Position numbers and translations under genes: made by a program
Source of the DNA: Cloacibacterium sp.
GTDB lineage: Bacteria; Bacteroidota; Bacteroidia; Flavobacteriales; Weeksellaceae
Length of the DNA: 39,339 nucleotides
Direction: 5' to 3'
Assembly (NCBI GenBank): GCA_017995195.1
Contig: JAGOJI010000010.1
Span: 1 to 39,339 of the forward strand
Part shown: positions 8,818 to 16,408 of the stretch, piece after piece
How the letters are laid out: each line of letters opens with the position of its first letter
Numbering within the stretch: position 1 is the first letter of the stretch
Notes under the pieces: model-generated
What the model was told of the DNA's origin: nothing
Databases searched by the model: none
What the model saw: only the letters and a program-made list of their open reading frames with translations

Positions 8818-9014
8818 TCTTCACGCAAGTTTTTCACGTGTGTATCTAGTTCTTTACCTTGCTCTTTGCTGATATTGGTAATTAATTTTTCAGACAATTT
8901 TGCTTGCTTGTTTTTTTCTTTTTTAAGGAATTTAATCAGATTTAGCTCCTCTAGCTTTTTCAGCAAATCGAAGGCTTTTATGTTATTGACCTCTATGGTG
9001 AATGTATTTTCCAT
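8811..9014 (-). CDS. Antitoxin of the PIN toxin
   Basis: A 67-residue protein starting MENTFTIEVNN, with a strand-forming N-terminus (possible DNA-binding ribbon), a central helix (FDLLKKLEELNLIKFLK) and a charged C-terminus (THVKNLREEW) that would wrap the toxin. This is the usual build of Bacteroidetes antitoxins paired with PIN toxins. I chose the ATG at 9014 and not the in-frame TTG at 9068, because a good promoter (-7 element at 9033-9040) lies between them. It overlaps the toxin start by 7 nt. The specific DNA-binding family is not certain. Confidence 0.78.
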   Translation of the reverse strand: MENTFTIEVNNIKAFDLLKKLEELNLIKFLKKEKNKQAKLSEKLITNISKEQGKELDTHVKNLREEW

Positions 9015-9032
9015 TATTCCGTAATTTTCAAA

Positions 9033-9064
9033 CAAATATAAAGAATTTACATATGGAATTACAA
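9033..9064 (-). promoter_or_regulatory. Promoter of the antitoxin-toxin operon
   Basis: On the minus strand TTG (plus 9062-9064), 21-nt spacer, TATATTTG (plus 9033-9040). The transcript would start about 12 nt before the MENTF start codon. Confidence 0.65.
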
Positions 9065-9066
9065 AC

Positions 9067-9096
9067 AACCTTCAAAAATTAAAGTTCTTGAAGGTT
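9067..9096. repeat. Hairpin-forming inverted repeat
   Basis: AACCTTCAA (9067-9075) and TTGAAGGTT (9088-9096), a perfect 9-bp stem with 12-nt loop. It lies between the vapD remnant and the antitoxin promoter and may help to end transcription from the vapD side, though it lacks a T tract. Confidence 0.5.
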
Positions 9097-9105
9097 CTGA
9101 ATTCA

Positions 9106-9134
9106 CTCCTCAAAGTCGGGAGACTTTGAGGAGC
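9106..9134. repeat. 27-bp palindromic repeat, copy B (perfect hairpin)
   Basis: CTCCTCAAAGTC (9106-9117), loop GGGA, GACTTTGAGGAG (9122-9133): a perfect 12-bp stem. Positions 9108-9134 match copy A (8393-8419) at 24 of 27 bases. Confidence 0.75.
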
Positions 9135-9155
9135 GGATAGTCATTGATTTTAAAG

Positions 9156-9339
9156 TTATTTTCTCACAATTTCTGTGAAATCTGACCAGTCTTCTACCCG
9201 AAAAGTACGGATGTCTCTTACCGATTTTTTAAACCAGGTTCACTCATTGTGTTTTTATTTCTGTGTAAGCACTATGATATTTCTCACCGAAATTGGTTTT
9301 CAGGTCAGAAATAAGCATGTCAAATGCTATTGCGTACAT
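9156..9339 (-). pseudogene. vapD: vapD remnant with internal deletion
   Basis: VapD is a small Cas2-like endoribonuclease of about 90-95 residues. On the minus strand the N-terminal third is intact from ATG at 9339 (MYAIAFDMLISDLKTNFGEK, then YHSAYTEIK) and soon stops. The C-terminal third follows in another frame and is just as well conserved (WFKKSVRDIRTFRVEDWSD, then FTEIVRK) up to TAA at 9156-9158. About 35-40 middle codons are missing at the junction. The start codon overlaps the end of the small upstream gene by 13 nt, the arrangement of a vapX-vapD type operon. The match to VapD at both ends is very specific, so I am confident in the family. No functional enzyme can be made. Confidence 0.88.
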
Positions 9340-9518
9340 AACTCAATTTTTTTGAAGAGGTATTCTTTTTCAAAAAAAGTTTCTCCGTCGTCGGATTTCG
9401 CAGTAATTACAATTCCTACAAAAGGATTGTCTTCAATCTGTAAAACAGTTCCCTCAATCCAGTCTTCTCGACCTGTAACTTGTGGGGAAATCAACACTTT
9501 ATCGCCTATTTTCATCAT
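9327..9518 (-). CDS. Small protein upstream of vapD; candidate cognate antitoxin (VapX-like position)
   Basis: A 63-residue protein beginning MMKIGDKVLISPQ, predicted mostly beta (IGDKVLI, EGTVLQIED, PFVGIVITAK), reminiscent of small SH3/KOW-like barrels, and ending KKIELCTQ. The ATG at 9518 is preferred over longer upstream starts because a promoter with TATATTTG at 9542-9549 sits just above it. Its 3' end overlaps the vapD start by 13 nt, so the two were one operon. In other bacteria the small gene overlapping vapD encodes the antitoxin; that role is inferred here from position, as I do not recognise the sequence family itself. The gene appears intact although its partner is broken. Confidence 0.65.
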   Translation of the reverse strand: MMKIGDKVLISPQVTGREDWIEGTVLQIEDNPFVGIVITAKSDDGETFFEKEYLFKKIELCTQ

Positions 9519-9541
9519 TATATTATTTTTATAGTATAATC

Positions 9542-9569
9542 CAAATATAATTATTTTGATTTCTAACAA
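9542..9569 (-). promoter_or_regulatory. Promoter of the small gene/vapD remnant operon
   Basis: Minus strand TTG (plus 9567-9569), 17-nt spacer, TATATTTG (plus 9542-9549); about 18-nt leader to the ATG at 9518. Confidence 0.65.
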
Positions 9570-9585
9570 AATTGGTTGATTGAGC

Positions 9586-9617
9586 AAAAAAAACTCCCGG
9601 AATTTTCTGGAGATTTT
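9586..9617 (-). terminator. Terminator of the metallo-hydrolase gene
   Basis: CTCCCGGAA (9594-9602) pairs imperfectly with TTCTGGAG (9605-9612). On the minus strand it is followed by eight T (plus A run 9586-9593), directly after the stop codon at 9619. Confidence 0.7.
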
Positions 9618-9618
9618 T

Positions 9619-10539
9619 TTACAACTGTCCTGCAATTCCTTCTACAAAAGTTTTAGAAAAGTCTTTGTTTAGGGCTTTTCTATGTTCAAATTTCGGAATG
9701 ACGAGGTTTTCTATTAATTGTTCTGTGGTTTTTCCTTCGGCGAGAGATTTTTTAATGAAGTCTGCACTTGCTTCCAAGAAATTTCTCATTTCGGTGAGGT
9801 TTTCAAGGTTTCCTTTCGTTAAATTTTTATCAGAAGCATGACCGAAAATAAACAAAGTGTCTTTACTGAAAGTTTCAATCGCTTTATCTAAAACTGAAAT
9901 CCAATTTTTAAAATGAGAACCATCATTCACTCTAAAAACAGGAATCATATTGATAAACATTAAATCTCCCATGTGAACTACATTGTCTTTTTCAAAGTGA
10001 TACATCGCATCACCATAAGTATGTCCACCTCCAAAATGATATGCTGTAACTCTTTCTCCGCCAGATTTTATCACATATTGATCGTCAAATAAAATATTGG
10101 CAAAAGTTTGTTTGTCAATCGTTTTTCGTTCAATAGATGCTTTTTTCTGCAATTCAGGAACGGTTTTATGTGCTACAATTTTCTGCGTAAGATTTCTAAA
10201 AGCATAATTTCCGTCTACATGATCTGCGTGATGATGCGTGTTGCAAAGGAATTCTACAGGCTTTCCTTTAACTTGAGAAATTGTATCAATCAACGGTTGT
10301 ATAAAATCCGGAAACTGGGAATCTATCACCACAAAAGAATCTTTGGTTTCGAAAATACCAACAGTTCCGCCTTTGTTGGTGTATCGTGAAACATTTCCAC
10401 GGATTTTTGAAATTTCCCCCGAAGAAGATTTTAACAATTCAAAAATGTTTCTTTGGACAGAACAAGACAACAGTTGAGGTAAAAATACTGTACCTAAAGC
10501 AGCCCCAAATGAAGTAGTGAGAAATTCTTTGCGGTTCAT
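9619..10539 (-). CDS. MBL-fold metallo-hydrolase lipoprotein
   Basis: A 306-residue exported protein. The N-terminus has positively charged residues (MNRKEF), a hydrophobic stretch and a lipobox LLSC with Cys26, so it is probably lipid-anchored. The metallo-beta-lactamase signature HxHxDH is present as H102, H104, D106, H107 in NTHHHADHVDG, followed by H173 (FGGGHTYGD), D192 (HMGDL) and a C-terminal GHASD histidine, a complete dinuclear metal site. The spacing resembles class B beta-lactamase-like hydrolases, but many such proteins are lactonases or other hydrolases. No resistance role is claimed. It is a single gene with its own terminator and stands divergent from the desaturase. Confidence 0.85.
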   Translation of the reverse strand: MNRKEFLTTSFGAALGTVFLPQLLSCSVQRNIFELLKSSSGEISKIRGNVSRYTNKGGTVGIFETKDSFVVIDSQFPDFIQPLIDTISQVKGKPVEFLCNTHHHADHVDGNYAFRNLTQKIVAHKTVPELQKKASIERKTIDKQTFANILFDDQYVIKSGGERVTAYHFGGGHTYGDAMYHFEKDNVVHMGDLMFINMIPVFRVNDGSHFKNWISVLDKAIETFSKDTLFIFGHASDKNLTKGNLENLTEMRNFLEASADFIKKSLAEGKTTEQLIENLVIPKFEHRKALNKDFSKTFVEGIAGQL

Positions 10540-10594
10540 GAGATTGTAATTTTAAACGAATTTAGAAATTATTATGTTAAATAAATAGAAAACT

Positions 10595-10626
10595 TTGCGA
10601 TTATTATTCATAGAATAATATCTTTG
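10595..10626 (+). promoter_or_regulatory. Promoter of the fatty acid desaturase gene
   Basis: TTG (10595-10597), 21-nt spacer, TATCTTTG (10619-10626); start codon 22 nt downstream. Confidence 0.7.
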
Positions 10627-10647
10627 TGAAATCTAATAAATCTAAAA

Positions 10648-11700
10648 ATGTTTACAGAAGAAAAAATTATAGAAGATCTTAAGGATTGGAAATCTCTTAT
10701 AAAACCCTATGCTACACCAGAAAATGGCTTGGCGTATAAAGAAATATATAAAACTATTTTGCCCTTTGTGGGTTTATTTATTCTTGCTCTTTTTACTTAT
10801 GAATATTCTTTTGCACTCACTTTGTTCATCAGTTTTGTAGCAGGATTGTTTTTAACAAGAGTTTTCATTATTCAGCATGACTGTGGGCATCAATCCTTCT
10901 TTCCTAATAGGAAAGACAACGATAGATGGGGCTTTATTTGCAGTTTGCTCACTTGTATCCCGTACAAATATTGGGCTCGTTCGCATAACCACCACCATGC
11001 CCATCAAGGTCAGCTTGATACCAGAACAATTGGTGATGTAACTTTGTTAACGGTAAGGGAATATCAAGAACTTTCCAATTTTGAGAAGTTGAAATATCGC
11101 ATCTACCGCTCTATTCCGGTTATGTTCGTCTTAGGACCTATTTACTATATCTTTATTCACAATCGCTTTCCTTTTATAGATTTTAAAGGTTGGGAGAAAG
11201 AGAGAAAAATGCTTGTAAAAACCAATTTCTATTTGTTGATTTTTTATTTGGGAATTGGTTTATTGCTGAGTATTCCTGATTTTGATGTATGGTATGCTTT
11301 CAAAAAACTCGCATTAATCTACGTGCCTATTTTGTTCACATTTGCGTTTACGGCAATTTGGTTTTTCTATATGCAACATCAGCACGATCCCAACTACAAG
11401 GCATGGAAAGAGGATTGGCAGTTTGTTTTAGCGGCAATTAGAGGGAGTTCATTTTATAAATTACCAGCTATATTCAACTTTTTTACGGGCAATATTGGCT
11501 ACCACCACATTCATCATTTGGCACCCAAAGTTCCGTTTTATAAATTGAAAAAATGTAGCGATGAGAATCCTGTTTTTCAAAAACATGTAACCACTATTGG
11601 TCTTTTTAGCAGTATTAAATTTGCGTTTTATACCCTTTGGGACGAAGAAAATTACAGAATGATTCGTTTTTCTCAGCTACAGCGGATAAGAGTTTCTTAG
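10648..11700 (+). CDS. Membrane fatty acid desaturase
   Basis: A 350-residue integral membrane di-iron enzyme that inserts double bonds into acyl chains of membrane lipids. The three histidine boxes are present: HDCGH (77-81), HNHHH (113-117) and HHIHH near residue 290, with hydrophobic segments around 37-75, 150-170, 190-210 and 220-245. The length and the box types fit the FADS-like (delta-12/omega-3 or acyl-lipid) class common in Flavobacteria, not the stearoyl-ACP soluble class. The regiospecificity cannot be read. It has its own promoter. The electron donor gene is not adjacent. Confidence 0.88.
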   Translation: MFTEEKIIEDLKDWKSLIKPYATPENGLAYKEIYKTILPFVGLFILALFTYEYSFALTLFISFVAGLFLTRVFIIQHDCGHQSFFPNRKDNDRWGFICSLLTCIPYKYWARSHNHHHAHQGQLDTRTIGDVTLLTVREYQELSNFEKLKYRIYRSIPVMFVLGPIYYIFIHNRFPFIDFKGWEKERKMLVKTNFYLLIFYLGIGLLLSIPDFDVWYAFKKLALIYVPILFTFAFTAIWFFYMQHQHDPNYKAWKEDWQFVLAAIRGSSFYKLPAIFNFFTGNIGYHHIHHLAPKVPFYKLKKCSDENPVFQKHVTTIGLFSSIKFAFYTLWDEENYRMIRFSQLQRIRVS

Positions 11701-11730
11701 AATTCCGAAGGGACTGTGTAACGTATAAAC

Positions 11731-12765
11731 TCAGGACTCTATATCCAATTTTTTCTTGTAATTTTTTAGTCTGTTTTCGGTTGTCATATTTCCCTTTTCT
11801 ATTTTTTCTTTAGCATAAAGGCGAACTTCGTTTTCGGTTTTATCAAGTAAATAATCATAAGGGCCAACGCCTGAAATTAATTTTACCAAAACGGGAGAAA
11901 TTTCTAAACAAATAAATAGTCCCATAATAAAAGTGGAGGCAAGAGCCATTACAGCACTTGCTTTGCCCAGTTCGTCTAATGCCTGAAGGCGTGCTGCAAA
12001 GCCATTGAATTTATTTTCGGCTTCTTCGCTTCCTTTTTGTTCGGTCTCTAAGTTGGTATAGACTTTTGAGATTTGCTCATCGAGATATTTCAGACGAGGC
12101 TCCATCTGTTTTTGATAATCTTCAAGCTCCTTTTTACGTTGGTCTTTGAGTTCTGTTTTTCTTTTGGCATTGCTTCCGAAGCCTGCTTTGCCACTTGTTA
12201 AACCTGTTTGTTTTCCCAAAACTTCCTTTTCTAATTCTACCACAGCCGAATCGTAACTTGTTTTGTATGCGTTGATTTGTTGCTGAATTTTAGCTTTTTC
12301 TTCGGCAAAAGGTCCCGATTGTTGCAGAATACGCCCATTCATTTGTTTTTGCAATTCAGTTTTGTTTCTTTGAATAATGGTATTGAGTTGTTTGTTGACC
12401 TCTTTTTCAAAAATTTTAAGTTCCAAAGGTTTTGAAATAATGATTCCTAAAAAACCTGCCAAAATAAGACGTGGAATCGCCATTAACAATTGGTTCCACC
12501 ATGTACCTGTTTTCTTGATGGAAGAAACAATATACCGATCCAGATTAAAAATCATCAATCCCCACAACAATCCCGCAACTATAGAGAGTGCAATATCATC
12601 GAACACGGTAAAAGTTGCATAACTTGCAGAAATTGAGGCAAAAACAGCTGTAAATAATACAATGCCTCCAATTCCGGAATATTTGTTCCATTCGGAAGGA
12701 GATTTTCTTAAAATATGAAGATTTGCCCCCGAACATATCATTAAAAATTTTTGAAATCCGTTCAT
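11731..12765 (-). CDS. DUF4407-family membrane protein
   Basis: About 344 residues. The N-terminal part (SGANLHILRKSPSEWNKYSG, then a run of hydrophobic helices and FNLDRYIVSS) matches the DUF4407 pattern. It is followed by a long charged coiled-coil-like region (about residues 120-270, rich in Lys, Glu and Gln) and a last hydrophobic helix near the end. The layout suggests a membrane anchor with a large extracytoplasmic or cytoplasmic coiled coil. Function is unknown. I prefer the ATG at 12765 (MNGFQKFLMICSG) over the in-frame TTG at 12813, because the conserved part begins there. The gene is convergent with the desaturase and divergent from the lipoprotein at 13180. Confidence 0.8.
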   Translation of the reverse strand: MNGFQKFLMICSGANLHILRKSPSEWNKYSGIGGIVLFTAVFASISASYATFTVFDDIALSIVAGLLWGLMIFNLDRYIVSSIKKTGTWWNQLLMAIPRLILAGFLGIIISKPLELKIFEKEVNKQLNTIIQRNKTELQKQMNGRILQQSGPFAEEKAKIQQQINAYKTSYDSAVVELEKEVLGKQTGLTSGKAGFGSNAKRKTELKDQRKKELEDYQKQMEPRLKYLDEQISKVYTNLETEQKGSEEAENKFNGFAARLQALDELGKASAVMALASTFIMGLFICLEISPVLVKLISGVGPYDYLLDKTENEVRLYAKEKIEKGNMTTENRLKNYKKKLDIES

Positions 12766-13179
12766 TTTATTTAAATATTTACAAAAAATTGTATACAAGA
12801 AATTTCGTGCCAAATTTCATGAACTCTATAAGTCATTTGAAATGGAAAAAAGTTACACCATTGGTTAGTGAGTTCTTCGCCAAAAACTGTGGAGTAATAA
12901 ACCTATTTATCGCAAAACTATATTATAAAATCTCTTTTCTTAAGCTAAATAAAGGTGCTTTTCTTATCAAAGAAATCAAATATTCGAGGCAATCAAATAC
13001 AAAAAATAAATGCACTTCATATTTCATGGCCAAGTTTACGCCTTTGCGATCTTAAAAATAAACCGCAATACATATAAAAATACTTTGCAAGCCATACGTT
13101 AAAAACACATAGAATTTACTTTACATTTTAAATCAGATAAAATGAAAATTTATGTAGTTTTGTATAAATTATTTAGGCA
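12766..13179. other. 414-bp intergenic region
   Basis: AT-rich, with no convincing ORF on either strand. It must hold the divergent promoters for the DUF4407 gene and the lipoprotein; only the plus-strand -7 element at 13155-13162 is recognisable. No RNA motif was recognised. Confidence 0.4.
13155..13162 (+). promoter_or_regulatory. -7 promoter element for the 13180 lipoprotein
   Basis: TAGTTTTG matches TAnnTTTG, 17 nt before the ATG, implying a leader of about 12 nt. No TTG at the expected distance upstream. Confidence 0.5.
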
Positions 13180-14361
13180 ATGAAACTTACACAATATTTA
13201 TGGGTTGTTTTGTTAGTGTTTTTGATGGGCTGCAAAAAAGATGCTGTTGATGGCAGCTCTACCAAAGAATTTCAGTCGAGTATCAACGATATGGCTTCCT
13301 CGCTGAATACCCTTCAACAAACCAAGTTCAATGAAGCTCTGTATGTACTGAAAACCTTTGGTGTAGATGCCGAGGGCGATGTTGAAGAGCTTAAGGCATT
13401 AGCCAAACTCCTGAACGGGAAAAAAGTTCCCGATATTTTTGCCATGGCAGATGAGGTTGCCCGAAAAAATGGAATCGATTGGTCGAGCACTGCACCTCCT
13501 TCTTTGGGAGAAATGAATATTTTTCAAAATATTTCAGCATCGGAGGTGGATCCCAATGATATTACTGCCTCATCTCTTGCAGTTTTTATAAAACCCGCAA
13601 GTATGGACAGTTTGGTAGGTCCAAAAGCCATGATAGTTGTTCCAAGATTGGTAGACGCAGCAGGGAAAGAAATATCTTTCGGAAATGCTGGTTTGGAGAC
13701 CACCATGGAAGTTTATAGCCAAGGAGTAAAACTCCTAACCTCCAGAAATATGATGCAAAACAACAATTTCAAAGGGTTTTATTTAAAATTCTCTTCTTTA
13801 CCGAAAGATAAAATCATAGATAATAAAATTGATGTAAAGGTAAGTGTTAAAACTACTAAAAAGACATATCAAATGACTAAAACGGGAGTTGAGATTAATG
13901 GAAATGCTCTGGTAGAATCCGTTTCAACAGATGCGAGTACAGATGCTCCGGCGGATCCTGCACTTAACTCGGGAGGAACTACAGATCCCAATGCATCACC
14001 CTCCGAAAAACCTGTAGAAACAAAACCTGTGGGAGATCCCAAACAAGCCGTAAGTAAATTTCTCAATAGTCTGGGAAGTCAAAACTTAAAGGCAGCTTAT
14101 GATATCGCCGAAAATCCAAATTGGGGTTCGTATGATCGTTTTTCCAACCCTACTTCAGGATTTGGAGGAGTCAAAAATATAGGTGTGAAAAATATCACAA
14201 CAAAATCGAATGCCAATAATGCTGCAACCGTAAATGCAACTTACGACGTAACAGATAAAGATGGAAACAAAACGGCTCTGGAAGTTACCTATGGACTGAA
14301 ACAAACAGCAAACGGATGGAAAATAACGAGTTACAAAATTAACTCGTCACAAAAGCAATAG
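13180..14361 (+). CDS. Two-domain lipoprotein (DUF6694-like N-terminus, NTF2-like C-terminus)
   Basis: A 393-residue lipoprotein with a clear signal and lipobox (LMGCKK, Cys18). Residues 25-105 are helical (SINDMASSLNTLQQTKFNEA, then ALAKLLNGK) and resemble the DUF6694-type lipoprotein domain. A middle beta-rich part (about 115-240) is followed by a low-complexity Asp/Pro/Ser/Thr linker (about 250-290). The C-terminal part (about 290-393: KQAVSKFLNSLGSQNLKAAY, then GWKITSYKIN) looks like the DUF4878/NTF2-like fold found in secreted bacterial proteins. Family names are from pattern memory and uncertain. It may act in the cell envelope; no enzyme motif is seen. It lies 28 bp upstream of apt and could share a transcript with it. 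Confidence 0.7.
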   Translation: MKLTQYLWVVLLVFLMGCKKDAVDGSSTKEFQSSINDMASSLNTLQQTKFNEALYVLKTFGVDAEGDVEELKALAKLLNGKKVPDIFAMADEVARKNGIDWSSTAPPSLGEMNIFQNISASEVDPNDITASSLAVFIKPASMDSLVGPKAMIVVPRLVDAAGKEISFGNAGLETTMEVYSQGVKLLTSRNMMQNNNFKGFYLKFSSLPKDKIIDNKIDVKVSVKTTKKTYQMTKTGVEINGNALVESVSTDASTDAPADPALNSGGTTDPNASPSEKPVETKPVGDPKQAVSKFLNSLGSQNLKAAYDIAENPNWGSYDRFSNPTSGFGGVKNIGVKNITTKSNANNAATVNATYDVTDKDGNKTALEVTYGLKQTANGWKITSYKINSSQKQ

Positions 14362-14389
14362 TCCTATTTTTACCACAAAATTTTAATGA

Positions 14390-14917
14390 ATGTCGCTTAA
14401 AACAAAATTAGAAAATACCATTACCAATATTCCTGATTTTCCCAAGCCGGGAATTCAGTTTAAAGATATAACTCCTATTTTTCTCCAGCCTCAGCTGTAT
14501 GAAGAAGTTATAGAAGACTTAGCCAATTTTAGCAGAGGTAAAGTTGATGTGGTGTGTGGTATTGAGAGTAGAGGATACCTTTTTGGGATTGCTATTGCTG
14601 TAAAATTGGGAGTTCCTTTTGTACTGATTCGAAAAAAAGGCAAACTGCCTCCGCCTTTTATTGGCGAGAAATATGATTTGGAATATGGTTCGGCAGAAAT
14701 AGAAATGAAAACCGACCATATTAAGGCAGGGCAAAGAGTTTTGATTCACGATGATTTGTTAGCAACAGGAGGAACTACAGAAGCTGCTGCCAAACTCATT
14801 ATAAAACAAGGAGCCGTACCTTCTCAATTTAGTTTTCTAATAGGTTTGAAAGATTTACACGGCGAAGATAAACTGAAGCAATTCAACGCCGAAATATACA
14901 AGATTTTGGAATATTAG
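14390..14917 (+). CDS. apt: Adenine phosphoribosyltransferase
   Basis: A 175-residue cytoplasmic enzyme that makes AMP from adenine and PRPP (purine salvage). The N-terminus has the family's IPDFPKPGIQFKDITP stretch. The GIESRGYLFG segment and the PRPP-binding loop VLIHDDLLATGGTTEAAA (residues about 117-134) are intact, and KKGKLPPPFIGEKYDLEYGS is the typical flexible-loop region. The length fits the family of about 170-180 residues. It begins 28 bp after the upstream lipoprotein gene. Confidence 0.96.
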   Translation: MSLKTKLENTITNIPDFPKPGIQFKDITPIFLQPQLYEEVIEDLANFSRGKVDVVCGIESRGYLFGIAIAVKLGVPFVLIRKKGKLPPPFIGEKYDLEYGSAEIEMKTDHIKAGQRVLIHDDLLATGGTTEAAAKLIIKQGAVPSQFSFLIGLKDLHGEDKLKQFNAEIYKILEY

Positions 14918-14980
14918 AAGGGTTTTAATCTATTGAAAAAGCCTGCTCTGTATTCAAAAAATAGAGGTTTAGCTGTAAAA

Positions 14981-15910
14981 CTATCCTTGTAATCTCAAGA
15001 TTTTATCTACGATAAACTGAGCGAGTTTTATTTTACTTTGGTGTGTCCATCCTGCGATATGTGGCGTAACAATAGCTTTTTCGGAGTTCAAAAGATATTG
15101 TAGGTCTTCATTTTTGGTTTCCAAATTTTCGAATGAAGACTTCTCGTATTCCAAAACATCTAAACAAGCTCCTATAATTTTTCCGGATTTCAGTCCTTCA
15201 ACTAAGGCTTTCGTTTTTGCATTTTTGCCTCTTGCTGTATTGATGAAATAAAATGGCTTTTTCATTTGGGCAATAAAATTTTCATCAATCATATAATGTG
15301 TTTCTTGAGTCAACGGAACATGGAGGCTTATAATATCTGCCTTCTGCTGAAGTTCTTCCCATGAAACTTGAGAAGCAAATTCATCGGATAAATCGGGTAA
15401 GATATCATAAAAAATAACCTTTACTCCAAAACCGGAAAGCCTCTTGGCAGTTGCTTTACCCATGTTTCCATAGCCTATGATGCCAAAAGTTTTACCTGCC
15501 AACTCATCACCTCTATTCTCTTCGCGTTTCCAAGTGCCGTTTTTTACTTCATTAGAGGCAATAAACAGGCGATTTGCCAATACTAAAAGCATTCCCAAAA
15601 CGTGCTCTGCGACAGCATCACGATTGCCTTCGGGAGAATTAATGAGAGCAACTCCCAATTCTTTGGCTTTTTCACAATCTATATTTTCCATTCCAGCACC
15701 TACTCTTGCCACAAACTTGAGTTGTTTTGCTTTCTCCAGCAGTTGGGCATCAATAGGAATTCTGCTTCGGATAATGATACCGTCGTAATTTTCTATTTTC
15801 TCCAAAACTTCATGATAGCTGGAGGAGAAATCCTCTTCCAAGAGAAAGCCTTTGGAGGAGAGTTGTTCTGTGATTAAGGGGTGATTACTATCTAAAAGTA
15901 GAATTTTCAT
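14981..15910 (-). CDS. D-2-hydroxyacid dehydrogenase (phosphoglycerate dehydrogenase-like)
   Basis: A 309-residue NAD-dependent enzyme. The nucleotide-binding motif is GIIGYGNMGKATAKR (about residues 143-157), the catalytic Arg lies in NTARGKN, the Glu in the CLDVLEYE region and the His in TPHIAGWT, giving the Arg-Glu-His set of the family. It lacks the C-terminal ACT domain of long SerA enzymes, so it belongs to the short 3-phosphoglycerate dehydrogenase-like group. It could catalyse the first step of serine synthesis or act on another 2-hydroxyacid; serC is not adjacent, which leaves this open. No promoter was clearly recognised upstream. Confidence 0.88.
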   Translation of the reverse strand: MKILLLDSNHPLITEQLSSKGFLLEEDFSSSYHEVLEKIENYDGIIIRSRIPIDAQLLEKAKQLKFVARVGAGMENIDCEKAKELGVALINSPEGNRDAVAEHVLGMLLVLANRLFIASNEVKNGTWKREENRGDELAGKTFGIIGYGNMGKATAKRLSGFGVKVIFYDILPDLSDEFASQVSWEELQQKADIISLHVPLTQETHYMIDENFIAQMKKPFYFINTARGKNAKTKALVEGLKSGKIIGACLDVLEYEKSSFENLETKNEDLQYLLNSEKAIVTPHIAGWTHQSKIKLAQFIVDKILRLQG

Positions 15911-16408
15911 ACGACATGGAGAGTTTAGAGGTGTATAGCGTGCTTTTAATTAAAGTCATCGGGTTAATAAGAATTATCTTAATTGAATTTTAAAACTAAA
16001 ATACATAGTTTTTTTATATTACTTTAAAAATTATAAGAGTCTGTTTAAATTTGTAAAATATTTTTAACATTAAGAAACCTTTAGGTTCGGCGAAATCAAA
16101 TTAAGGCAATTTAGCTTAATGTATTTAATTCTAAATCAATTGATTGATTTCTTAACTATTTCCTTAATTAACTGAATGTTAAAAAAAGAAATAAACAAAG
16201 TTTATTAAATTAAGAAAATTGAGGGATTGTATAAAAAGTTATTAAATAAATAGCCTATAAGTAATTGAAAATAAGAGCTTTAAAACAAGCCCGGACAAAG
16301 GATAAGGTTATCTTTGGATAGTTTTTAAACTCAACCAAACTATTTTTAAAAAAACAATATAGTCTTCTAACTTTCTAAGCCTTTCCTTATTATCCCGAAC
16401 TGAGGTTG
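15911..16408. other. 498-bp AT-rich region without a gene
   Basis: No ORF has coding character on either strand, and I recognise no structured RNA. Only weak local symmetry is seen (AACCTTTAGGTT near 16076; AAAGGATAA/TTATCTTT near 16297-16314). Many short TTAA-rich words recur, so it may be decayed sequence plus the promoter of the dehydrogenase gene. Confidence 0.4.

Noticed and set aside
9175-9534. 119-residue plus-strand ORF
   Set aside because: It lies antisense to the vapD remnant and the small overlapping gene, both supported by family conservation and promoters.
9619-10539. Metallo-beta-lactamase antibiotic resistance gene
   Set aside because: The metal site is complete, but the fold serves many reactions and nothing in the sequence or context specifies a beta-lactam substrate.
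12723-13055. 110-residue plus-strand ORF reaching into the intergenic region
   Set aside because: Its first part is antisense to the DUF4407 gene and the rest is low in coding character; no promoter at its start.
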